DNA from: Paracidovorax cattleyae
GTDB lineage: Bacteria; Pseudomonadota; Gammaproteobacteria; Burkholderiales; Burkholderiaceae_C
Direction of reading: 5' to 3'
Length of the DNA stretch: 64,000 nt
Assembly: GCF_900104515.1 (NCBI RefSeq)
Contig: NZ_FNJL01000007.1
Coordinates: 1 to 64,000, forward strand
Under the pieces are notes generated by a model. It did not search any database. It was not told where the DNA came from and saw nothing but the letters and a program-made list of their open reading frames with translations. Of this stretch, positions 43,693 through 54,799 are shown one piece after another. The position numbers were made by a program, and so were the translations under genes. Within the stretch, counting starts at the first letter, position 1, and every line of letters begins with the position of its first letter.

Positions 43693-43740
43693 CTCCGACA
43701 TATGGCAGCGCCACAGCTCCGACATATGGCAGCGCCACAG
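43693..43740. repeat. Two tandem copies of a 24-bp unit
   Basis: The unit beginning CTCCGACATATGG and ending GCGCCACAG occurs twice without spacing (43693-43716 and 43717-43740), identical in both copies. Each has one CATATG. It lies between the divergent small exported protein and the GlsB-like gene, where it may be part of a control region. Confidence 0.85.
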
Positions 43741-43893
43741 GATTGGTCGCGGTACGGGCGGCACTGCCGCTATGCGCCTTGTCCGACACGACGGTACGGC
43801 GGGGCCGGGTAGATTTTTGAAATGCAAGGCACGCAACACCGCGTACCGGCTATCCATTCCTCCACCCTCTTCCATCTGAAAGCGACCGCAGCC

Positions 43894-44145
43894 ATGTTTT
43901 CCCTGCTCGGTACCCTTCTCATCGGCCTCATCGTGGGCCTTCTCGCCCGTGCCATCAAACCTGGGGACGACAAGCTCGGCTGGATCATGACGTCCCTGCT
44001 CGGGGTGGCCGGATCCTTCCTCGCCACCTATGTAGGTGTCGCGATGGGCTGGTACCAGCAGGGGGAGGCCGCGGGGTGGATCGCATCCATCGTCGGCGCC
44101 ATCGTGCTGCTGGTCCTCTACGGCATGATCCGCAGCAAATCCTGA
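43894..44145 (+). CDS. GlsB/YeaQ/YmgE-family small membrane protein
   Basis: An 83-aa protein with three membrane helices (LLGTLLIGLIVGLLARAI, GWIMTSLLGVAGSFLATYVG, GWIASIVGAIVLLVLYGMI) and the family's Gly-rich pattern and KPGDDKLG turn. Members, once called transglycosylase-associated, are linked to envelope stress; the molecular role is not known. The ATG is the first that leaves no charged extension before helix 1. Confidence 0.88.
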   Translation: MFSLLGTLLIGLIVGLLARAIKPGDDKLGWIMTSLLGVAGSFLATYVGVAMGWYQQGEAAGWIASIVGAIVLLVLYGMIRSKS

Positions 44146-44169
44146 ACCCGGACACTGCACCACAAGGCG

Positions 44170-44745
44170 ATGGCCGGTTCTCCTTTCTCATCCCCCCGGG
44201 ACGCCGGGCATACTGCCGGCTCCGTGCCGGCACCGGATGCCGTGAGCCTGGCCAGCGGCCATCCAGCGCTGGAATCGGCGGTGCGGCGCAGCCGCAAGCT
44301 CCTCCACCGCCGCGCCCTCATGGCTGCCGCAGCCGGCGTCGTCCCCGTACCGGGACTGGACTGGGCCGTGGACGCGGCCCTGCTCACCCGGCTCATCCCG
44401 GAAATCAATGCCGAGTTCGGTCTCACGCCCGAACAGATCGACCGCCTCACCCCGCACAAGCGCGAGCAGGTGCAGAAGGCGGTGGGCATGGTGGGCTCCG
44501 CGCTGATCGGCCGCATCGTCACGCGGGAACTGGTCATGCGCGCCCTGCGCCTCATCGGCGTGCGCCTGACGGCCCAGCAGGCAGCCAAGTTCGTTCCGCT
44601 GGCGGGCCAGGCCGTATCCGCCGCCCTGGGCTACGCCACGCTGCGCTACCTGGGTGAGTTGCATCTGCGTGACTGTGTGCAAGTGGCCAAGGCGGCCGGG
44701 CTGCTCCTGCCCGTCTCCGGCAAGGATTGGCCGCCGGTGCCCTGA
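44170..44745 (+). CDS. Hypothetical protein with glycine/alanine-rich helices (DUF697/YcjF-like)
   Basis: A 191-aa protein. After a ~35-residue Ser/Pro/Gly tail come RRSRKLLHRRALMAAAAGVVPVPG, a conserved-looking DWAVDAALLTRLIPEINAEFGL and two amphipathic hydrophobic stretches (MVGSALIGRIVTRELVMRAL, FVPLAGQAVSAALGYATL). The VPVPGLD and PLAGQAVSAALGYATLR blocks remind me of DUF697 proteins that follow Era-like GTPases, but the match is from memory. It lies 24 bases after the GlsB-like gene, same strand, and probably shares its transcript. Confidence 0.55.
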   Translation: MAGSPFSSPRDAGHTAGSVPAPDAVSLASGHPALESAVRRSRKLLHRRALMAAAAGVVPVPGLDWAVDAALLTRLIPEINAEFGLTPEQIDRLTPHKREQVQKAVGMVGSALIGRIVTRELVMRALRLIGVRLTAQQAAKFVPLAGQAVSAALGYATLRYLGELHLRDCVQVAKAAGLLLPVSGKDWPPVP

Positions 44746-44809
44746 AATCGCTCCGAGGCCGCCCCCCCCGGATGCGCCCGGCGACCGGACACGGCGGCAC
44801 AATGCCGCC

Positions 44810-47728
44810 ATGCCCCGTCCTTCCGGCGCGCCGCTGCCTCCCTCCCCACCCTCCGGCGAGCCGGACGACGCTGCCGTGCAGGCCTGGGTGGACGCGCTGG
44901 GCCCATCGATCGGCGCGGAAGCCCTGGCGGGCCTTCCGCCCCTGACGGACATCCAGGCGCGCCGCGCCATGGAACGGCTGCGGGACGCGCGCGAAGCACC
45001 GCGAGATTCGGCAGTACCGGAAGCCTCCCCGGCGCACGAAGCCTCCACGGGCGAGTCCACCCCCTGTCCTTCTGCCTCCAGCGCGTCCGGCTTCCAGCCC
45101 AGGCTCACCCTGCGCACGCTCGGCCGGGGCGACGGCCTGCTGGGCATGCGGGCGCACGGCGGCATCGGCCCCCGCGGTGGCCAGGTGACGCTGGCCTGGG
45201 TGGACTGGACCTACCGGCTGCAGGATGGATCCCTCTGGACGGTACCGGCACCGGTCAGCATCCTCAACACGCGTCCGCCTGCGCGCGTGGCGGTTCCAGC
45301 TGCCGCGCAGGGGTGGCTGTACCGCGATGTGCCTGCCGAGGCCGACGCCATGGATGCCCTGCGCGACACCGGTCTCGTGCCCGTACCCGCCGATCGGCTG
45401 CAGTGGCGCGGGCCGGATGACGCGCTGGGCCTCGTGGGCAGTGCGCTGGCGGAACAGACGCCAGGACCGGGTGGTGCCGCCGTAGCCTTCATCCCTCCGG
45501 GACCGGCGTGGACGCTCCCCCAGGAGGCCGTCTTCGGCGACTTCTGGGCCGAAGCGGTGCCGCGCCTGCGAGCGTCCGGCTGGTCGGTGGTGGTGGCCCC
45601 CGGGTTCGCCCACGAGAGCACGCCCATACTGCGCTGGCGGCTCATCCTGGACCGTGCCACGGGCGAGGTGCTTGGCCGGGAGGCCGACACCGTGGCACCG
45701 CGTGCCCGGCCCGTGCAGAAGCTGCGGCTGCCGGAGCGCGAGGGGGCCTGGCTGCTGAGCCTGGGCGTGGACATCGACGGAGAGAGCCTGGATCTCGCGC
45801 CCATGCTGGCCGATCTGCTGCGCCGTGATCCCCGGTGGCTGGATGCCCGCGCACTGTCGGCCATCGATGACCACTCCACGATCCAGCTGCGCGCCCCCGG
45901 CGGCCGCCGCATCGATGCGCCTGCGGCACCGCTCAAGGCCATCGTGGGGGCCATGGTGGACCTGCTCACCGATCCGGCGCTGCACCAGCGGCGTCCAGGC
46001 GATCCGTTCCGGATGGGTGCCTGGGAAGCACGCCGCATCGAGGCGCTGCGCGCGGCCCTGGACCAGACCGGCCGGGTAGCCCGCAGGCAGGCGCACACCG
46101 TGCATGACCTCGGTTGGCAGTTGATGGGCGATGCAGGCCTCGCACAGTTGGCCCGGCGGCTGCGCGAAGAGGGCGCGCCGCGTCCCGTGCCGGTGCCGCA
46201 GGGCCTGGCCCTCACCCTTCGGCCTTACCAGCGCGAAGGGCTGGACTGGCTGCAGTACCTGCGCGCCCAGGGCCTGGGCGGAATCCTCGCGGACGAGATG
46301 GGCCTGGGCAAGACCGCGCAGGCACTGGCGCATATGCTCGCAGAAAAGGAGGCGGGCCGGCTGCAGCGGCCGGCCCTGGTGGTGGTCCCGACCTCGCTGC
46401 TCTTCAACTGGCAGGCCGAGGCCGCGCGCATGGCGCCGGGCCTGCGCGTGCTGGCGCTGCACGGCCCCGAACGGGGCCGCGACTTTCCACGTGCGGCCGC
46501 CAGCGACCTCGTACTCACCACTTATCCCCTGCTCTGGCGGGATGCCGATGCGCTCGCGGCGCAGCCGTGGCACCTGCTCATCCTCGACGAGGCGCAAATG
46601 GCCAAGAATGCAGGCAGCCGTGGAGCGCGCGTGCTGCGCCGGCTGCGCGCGGACCATCTGCTGTGCCTGACCGGAACGCCGCTGGAGAACCACCTGGGCG
46701 AGCTCTGGACGCATTTCGATTTCCTGATGCCCGGATTTCTCGGCAATGCGCGCAGCTTCGCGCAGCGCTGGCGCAAGCCCATCGAGGACAACGGCGAAAC
46801 CCTGCGCGCCCAGCTGCTGGCCCAGCGTGTGCGGCCCTTCATCCTGCGCCGACGCAAGGACGACGTGGCCCCGGAGCTGCCGCCACGCACCACCATCACC
46901 GAGCGCGTGGCACTCCAGGGCCGGCAGCGCGAACTGTACGAGGCGGTGCGCACCGGTGCGGACAAGCAGGTCCGGCGCGTCCTGGAGCGCCAGGGCTTCG
47001 AAGGCGGGCTCATCACCATCCTGGATGCGCTGCTCAAGCTGCGGCAGGTCTGCTGCGATCCGCGCCTGGTGAAAGGGGTGCCCATGGCTCCCGGCATCGA
47101 AAGCGCCAAGCTCGACCGGCTGGCCGAGTTGCTGCCGCCGCTGGTCGCCGCAGGACGGCGGGTGCTGGTGTTCTCGCAATTCACGGGCATGCTCGATCTG
47201 GCAGGCGAGCGGCTGGACGCGCTGCGCCTGCCCTGGCTGGCGCTCACGGGAGCCACCGCGCCGCGCCATCGCGCCGCTGTCGTGCACCGCTTCCAGGATC
47301 CGTCGGCCGAAGGTTCTGCGCCCATCCTGCTGGCCAGCCTGAAGGCCGGCGGCACCGGCCTGAACCTCACGGCCGCCGATACGGTGGTGCATCTCGACCC
47401 CTGGTGGAACCCTGCGGTGATGGAGCAGGCCACGGCCCGTGCCCACCGCATCGGCCAGGACAAACCGGTCTTCATCCACCATCTCGTGGTGGAAGGCAGC
47501 ATCGAGGAACGCATGCTGGAGCTGCAGGCGCGCAAGCAGGCGCTGTCGGACGGCGTGCTGGGGCACGACACCGCCGGCGCACCGAAGTTCGGCGAAGACG
47601 ACCTTCAGGCCCTGCTCGCTCCCCTGTCGGAGCCAGTGCGCAACCCCCTGGCCATTCCGGACGAGGGGCAGGCGCGCTGGGGCGGCACGGGCCGGCGGCG
47701 CCCGTCTTCGGACACCCCGGCTGCGTGA
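44810..47728 (+). CDS. SNF2-family DEAD/DEAH-type helicase
   Basis: A 972-aa ATPase. The N-terminal ~450 residues are not recognised in detail. The SNF2 motor follows: ALTLRPYQREGLDWLQYL, Walker A DEMGLGKTAQ (near 495), Walker B DEAQMAKN (near 592), LTGTPLENHLGELWTHFDF, and the second RecA lobe with VLVFSQFTGMLDL, LLASLKAGGTGLNLTAAD and ARAHRIGQDKPV. These proteins remodel nucleoprotein complexes, as RapA does with RNA polymerase. No SWIM zinc finger with its CxC..CxH pattern is visible. It starts 64 bases after the preceding gene. Confidence 0.88.
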   Translation: MPRPSGAPLPPSPPSGEPDDAAVQAWVDALGPSIGAEALAGLPPLTDIQARRAMERLRDAREAPRDSAVPEASPAHEASTGESTPCPSASSASGFQPRLTLRTLGRGDGLLGMRAHGGIGPRGGQVTLAWVDWTYRLQDGSLWTVPAPVSILNTRPPARVAVPAAAQGWLYRDVPAEADAMDALRDTGLVPVPADRLQWRGPDDALGLVGSALAEQTPGPGGAAVAFIPPGPAWTLPQEAVFGDFWAEAVPRLRASGWSVVVAPGFAHESTPILRWRLILDRATGEVLGREADTVAPRARPVQKLRLPEREGAWLLSLGVDIDGESLDLAPMLADLLRRDPRWLDARALSAIDDHSTIQLRAPGGRRIDAPAAPLKAIVGAMVDLLTDPALHQRRPGDPFRMGAWEARRIEALRAALDQTGRVARRQAHTVHDLGWQLMGDAGLAQLARRLREEGAPRPVPVPQGLALTLRPYQREGLDWLQYLRAQGLGGILADEMGLGKTAQALAHMLAEKEAGRLQRPALVVVPTSLLFNWQAEAARMAPGLRVLALHGPERGRDFPRAAASDLVLTTYPLLWRDADALAAQPWHLLILDEAQMAKNAGSRGARVLRRLRADHLLCLTGTPLENHLGELWTHFDFLMPGFLGNARSFAQRWRKPIEDNGETLRAQLLAQRVRPFILRRRKDDVAPELPPRTTITERVALQGRQRELYEAVRTGADKQVRRVLERQGFEGGLITILDALLKLRQVCCDPRLVKGVPMAPGIESAKLDRLAELLPPLVAAGRRVLVFSQFTGMLDLAGERLDALRLPWLALTGATAPRHRAAVVHRFQDPSAEGSAPILLASLKAGGTGLNLTAADTVVHLDPWWNPAVMEQATARAHRIGQDKPVFIHHLVVEGSIEERMLELQARKQALSDGVLGHDTAGAPKFGEDDLQALLAPLSEPVRNPLAIPDEGQARWGGTGRRRPSSDTPAA

Positions 47729-47743
47729 CGGCACAATCGGGCC

Positions 47744-48259
47744 ATGACCGTGCATGCCCCTGCTCCCGACGACGGCGCCCGGCCCGGTGCGTCCCGTTAC
47801 TGGCTCATGAAGTCCGAGCCGGATGAATGCTCGATCGACGATGCGCTGGCGGCGCCGGGCGCCAAGGTGCCCTGGACCGGCGTGCGCAATTACCAGGCGC
47901 GCAATTTCATGCGCGATGCGATGCGGGTGGGCGACGGGGTGTTGTTCTACCACTCCAGCTGCCCCGAGCCGGGCATCGCCGGCATCGCCCGCGTGGCCTC
48001 GGCTACGCGGCCCGATCCGACGCAATTCGATCCAGCGTCGCCCTACTACGACCCCAAATCCACGCCCGCCCAGCCCCGATGGCTGCTGCTGGACGTGCAG
48101 GCACTGCGCAAAACCCGCCTGGTCGGCCTGGCCGAACTGCGGGAGCACCCGGCGCTGGCGGGCATGCGCGTGCTGCAGCGCGGCAATCGCCTGTCGATCA
48201 CCCCGGTCGAGCCCGCGGAATGGGAAGAGATCGTCCAGCACCTGCTGGCAGTGGGGTGA
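47744..48259 (+). CDS. EVE-domain protein
   Basis: A 171-aa protein with the EVE (PUA-like) fold: YWLMKSEPDECSIDDALA, WTGVRNYQARNFMRDAMRVGD, GVLFYHSS, GIAGIARVASATRPDPTQFD and PRWLLLDVQ. The domain is related to YTH and is thought to bind modified bases in RNA or DNA. It begins 15 bases after the helicase stop and is likely co-transcribed. Two closely spaced in-frame ATGs are not present; the start is firm. Confidence 0.9.
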   Translation: MTVHAPAPDDGARPGASRYWLMKSEPDECSIDDALAAPGAKVPWTGVRNYQARNFMRDAMRVGDGVLFYHSSCPEPGIAGIARVASATRPDPTQFDPASPYYDPKSTPAQPRWLLLDVQALRKTRLVGLAELREHPALAGMRVLQRGNRLSITPVEPAEWEEIVQHLLAVG

Positions 48260-48265
48260 ACGGCG

Positions 48266-48742
48266 TCAGAACCGGAAATCCAGCGTCTTCGGCTCCTTGC
48301 CTACCATGACCGTCTGGCGCTTCTGCTTGTCGCCGGAAGTGGCCTCCACCTCGTAGTTGCCCGCCGGCAGGTCCAGCAGGCAGACCGGCCCGGTGGCGCT
48401 GAACGAGAGCGCTCCGGCATCCCCCCAGCCCTGCGGCACCAGTTTCACCTGCACGTCCGCCAGGTAGTCGCCACCACCCGCCGCGAACAGCAGCGACAGG
48501 GGATGATCCTTCATCGCGGCACGCATGGCCGTGGATTCGTCCAGGCCGATGCCTCCACAGGTATAGCGCAAGGCACCCTGGGTCTTCTTTTCCGGCAGGG
48601 GCGCCGAGGCAGCCGCAGGCTGCTTCGCAGTCTGCTGGGCCAGGGCGGGCCCGGATGCCGAACACGCCAGCACCACGGCAGCCAGGGTGAAGCGGGAGCA
48701 GCGACGGGAAGGAATGGGATGACGGAGCGACAGGAATCGCAC
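48266..48742 (-). CDS. Exported hypothetical protein
   Basis: A 158-aa protein with a signal peptide (FTLAAVVLACSASGPALAQ). The mature part has one Cys pair (YTCGGIGLDES, GPVCLLDLPAGNYEVEA) and a beta-rich region resembling carboxypeptidase-regulatory or Ig-like folds (LPAGNYEVEATSGDKQKRQTV, in pieces). A GTG with AAGGAG seven bases ahead is the best start; an ATG ten codons upstream has none. GIGLDESTAMRAAMKDHPLSLLF is common in Burkholderiales proteins of unknown function as I recall. It converges with the EVE gene, stops six bases apart. Confidence 0.6.
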   Translation of the reverse strand: MRFLSLRHPIPSRRCSRFTLAAVVLACSASGPALAQQTAKQPAAASAPLPEKKTQGALRYTCGGIGLDESTAMRAAMKDHPLSLLFAAGGGDYLADVQVKLVPQGWGDAGALSFSATGPVCLLDLPAGNYEVEATSGDKQKRQTVMVGKEPKTLDFRF

Positions 48743-48864
48743 GACGGTTCTCCTTGGAAGCAAAACGCCCATCCTGCAACGTCGTGGCCCTGCCCGCCTG
48801 TCGGCATGGAGAGCAGGCCCATGTCGGCCGCTGCCCATGGCAGCCGAAATGCAGCGTCGGCGGA

Positions 48865-49611
48865 TCAGGTACCCGCTGCCGCAGGGGCGACCGACGCACC
48901 CTGGATGCCATGCCGCTTCAGTGCCTCTGCCACGAGGCCCCGGGCCTTCATGTGCTCCACGAAATCCCGCAGGCACTGCACCGCCGCTTCCGGACGGTCC
49001 CCGGGCAGGCCCATGGCCTGCTGGATCACCATGAAGCGGCCCGGCAGCAGGCGCAGCCCGGGTTGGCGCTGCGCGTCGGCCTCCAGTTGCTGCCGCACGC
49101 CGGCGGCCACGTCGAGCGACTGCGCCAGGAAGGTTTCCACCACCGCCTGGGAGTTCGCCGCGCGCACGATCCGGGCGGCCTTCAGTTCGCGTGTCAGGAA
49201 AAGGTCGTAGGCACTGCCCTGCCCGACAGTGACCGTCGTTCCGGCCTGGTCCACCTGCGCGTTGTCGTGGATGGGCGAGTCGTGCCGCACCAGGTACGCG
49301 CCTTCGATCAGCACATAGGGCGCCGTGAAGGCGATACCCTCCCCGCGCAGTGGATCCACCGCGAAGAAACCGATATCCGCCTGGCCCTGCCTGACAGCCT
49401 GGACGGACTCGGCTGCCTTGTCGAAGACCAGCCATTCGGGCTCCACGCCCAGTTGCCGGGCGAATGCACGGGCGAGATCCACGGACACTCCGTCCGGCTC
49501 CCCGTCGGCCTTCCGGTGGGCCAGCAGGGGATTGCCCAGGTTGATGGAAGCGCGGAGCCGGCCTGCCGGCGCCAGGGCGGCAGCGAGGTCGGGTGAAAAG
49601 GATCGCGACAT
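48865..49611 (-). CDS. Substrate-binding protein (SBP_bac_3 type) without signal peptide
   Basis: A 248-aa protein of the amino-acid-binding periplasmic fold: LRASINLGNPLLA, GVSVDLARAFARQLGVEPEW, QADIGFFAVDPLRGEGIAFTAPY, GSAYDLFLTRELKAARIV. The ATG is preceded by CCAGGAGAT at good spacing and the N-terminus MSRSFSPDLAAALAPAGRL has no hydrophobic core, so no Sec export is predicted; 30 more in-frame codons upstream give none either. No permease or ATPase gene is adjacent. It may act in the cytoplasm or be a solitary receptor. Confidence 0.75.
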   Translation of the reverse strand: MSRSFSPDLAAALAPAGRLRASINLGNPLLAHRKADGEPDGVSVDLARAFARQLGVEPEWLVFDKAAESVQAVRQGQADIGFFAVDPLRGEGIAFTAPYVLIEGAYLVRHDSPIHDNAQVDQAGTTVTVGQGSAYDLFLTRELKAARIVRAANSQAVVETFLAQSLDVAAGVRQQLEADAQRQPGLRLLPGRFMVIQQAMGLPGDRPEAAVQCLRDFVEHMKARGLVAEALKRHGIQGASVAPAAAGT

Positions 49612-49691
49612 GGGCAGGATCTCCTGGAAGGTTGGGCGGCGGGCGAGGCAGTGCACCGCCGCCGCCATTGTGCGCGGGCTGAACGGTGCCG

Positions 49692-51167
49692 TTACCGGCA
49701 CGCCCGGGTGGCCGGGTTACGCCGCCCGGCCTCCTGCATGAGCGAGGCGGTACTGGCCAGCGTCGCTCCCATGTGCTCGAAACCGTCGGGGTTGTTCACC
49801 GAAACGCGGGAGGTGAAGTCCTGGTTGTACGTGGTGATGAGCAGGCCCTTGTCGGCCCGGATCGAGCCCCACAGGTCCGTGCGAAGCTCGAAGCCATAGC
49901 CCCGCTGCAAGCCCGTGCCCTGGTGCATCAGGAATCCACGATAACCTCTTGGCCTATGCGCGGCAGGTAGATGCTCCCGTAGGTCTGCCCCGCCCAGCCC
50001 TGCGACACCCGGATCCAGCAGCTGGACTGCTCGTCGAACTTGCCCTGCCGGTCCCAGTGGAACTGCACTTTCACGCGCCCGTACTGGTCCGGCCAGATAT
50101 CCTCGCCCGGCGGGCCCACCACCACCGCGGTCTGCGGCCCCGTTGTCCTCGGCCTGGGCGTCACCCGCGCCGGCGTGTACGGCAGGCTCGTGGGTTGCGC
50201 GTGCAGCGTGAACCGCTGGAACGAGCCCTCTTCCTTCACGGTGCCCTTACCCCCCGGGTTCACCGCGCTCATCCGCGGGTTCTCCTGGAAGTGGTACTGC
50301 AGGTCGGTGATCAGGTAGGGCTGGTTCTGGTCTCCGCGCGAATAGTTCTCCAGCGTGAAGAGGTAGCCCGTCGCCAGGGACCGGTAGCGCGATTCCCCGC
50401 GCACCGTGCTGCGCCCGCTCAGGTTCTCCTGCAGCCGCACCCGGGCATACGCCTCGCCGTCGCCGAACTTCGTGTAGCCCCCGGGCCACTCGTAAGTCTC
50501 GTACGCGTCGTGGCTGTGCCCTGGCGGCATCTGCCGCATGTTCGCCAGGTCGGCCTTGGGCTTCTTGAAGTCGTAGTCGTCGTTGTAGAAGCGGCCCGAG
50601 TGGATTTCCTCGTGCAGTTCCCAGGCGTGGATGTTCTCGCGGTTCGCCACCGCGGATTTCTCGGGCGGATAGAACGGGATGGTCGACGCGCCGGGCAGTG
50701 GCTGGTGCGAGGCCACGATGTCGTCGGCCAGCGTGAGCGTGTGCCGGCCCGCCGCATGCTGGTGGTAGTAATAGATGCCCTCGTGCTCCATCGGATATCC
50801 GTAAGCGCCGAGCACCTCCTCGAGGATGTCGGGCACGCTCTTGTTCTGGAATATCCGGAAATCGCCCTTGCGCGAGGCCAGCCAGATCCAGGGCTGCAAA
50901 CGCAGGCGATAGGCATAGAAGCGGTGGTCCTGTCCCTGCATGCCGAAGCGCGTCACGATTCCGTCGAGGTATTGCCGGCCGCCGCCTTCGGTCTCGACCA
51001 CCACGGTCGCGCTCTTGCCCAGCAATGCCTTGGGGTCGATGCTTTTGTCTTCGCTCAGCAGGTCGATGTCGAGGCTGAAAACCTGGCTCAGTTCCTCCCG
51101 GCCCTTGAGCTCCCGGAAATTCAGCGCATCGCCCAACGGCGTTTGAATGGTGACTAGACGTAGTCAA
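49692..51167 (-). pseudogene. vgrG: VgrG (type VI secretion spike) remnant
   Basis: Most of the gp27/gp5-like part of VgrG is readable from 51136 to 49928 (GDALNFRELKGREELSQVFS, RFGMQGQDHRFYAYRLRL, IWPDQYGRVKVQFHWDR, SIYLPRIGQEVIVD). Then a TGA ends the frame and an overlapping frame gives HQGTGLQRGYGFELRTDLWGS and FEHMGATLAS, which belong to the distal region, so the needle-forming middle is missing and the phase is lost. At the 5' end LVTIQTPLG is preceded in frame by a stop, while TTS lies in another frame at the TTG 51167: a one-base shift. No other T6SS gene is adjacent. Confidence 0.78.
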
Positions 51168-51351
51168 TTTGATAAAAATCACTGCACAGCAATGCAAAGT
51201 GGATTATTTTTGCGAGAACTGACAAGCAGCCGCATATGGCCATGGCCCCGCCGTCCGTGCAGACGCCGATGACCTATCAGGAAATGCCGCAGGGACAGTG
51301 CCCCGCCGGGGCAGGACTGCTGCGGCAGGTGTTGGGACCCGCGTCCCGGGC

Positions 51352-54733
<3,382 letters not shown>

Positions 54734-54799
54734 GGTGTGAGTGAAACGATGTAACGCGGTGGCCGACTGCCCTGCTTCATGCGGATTTGCTGTAGGACA

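Noticed and set aside
43693-43740. Start of a CRISPR array
   Set aside because: Only two copies with no spacer between them.
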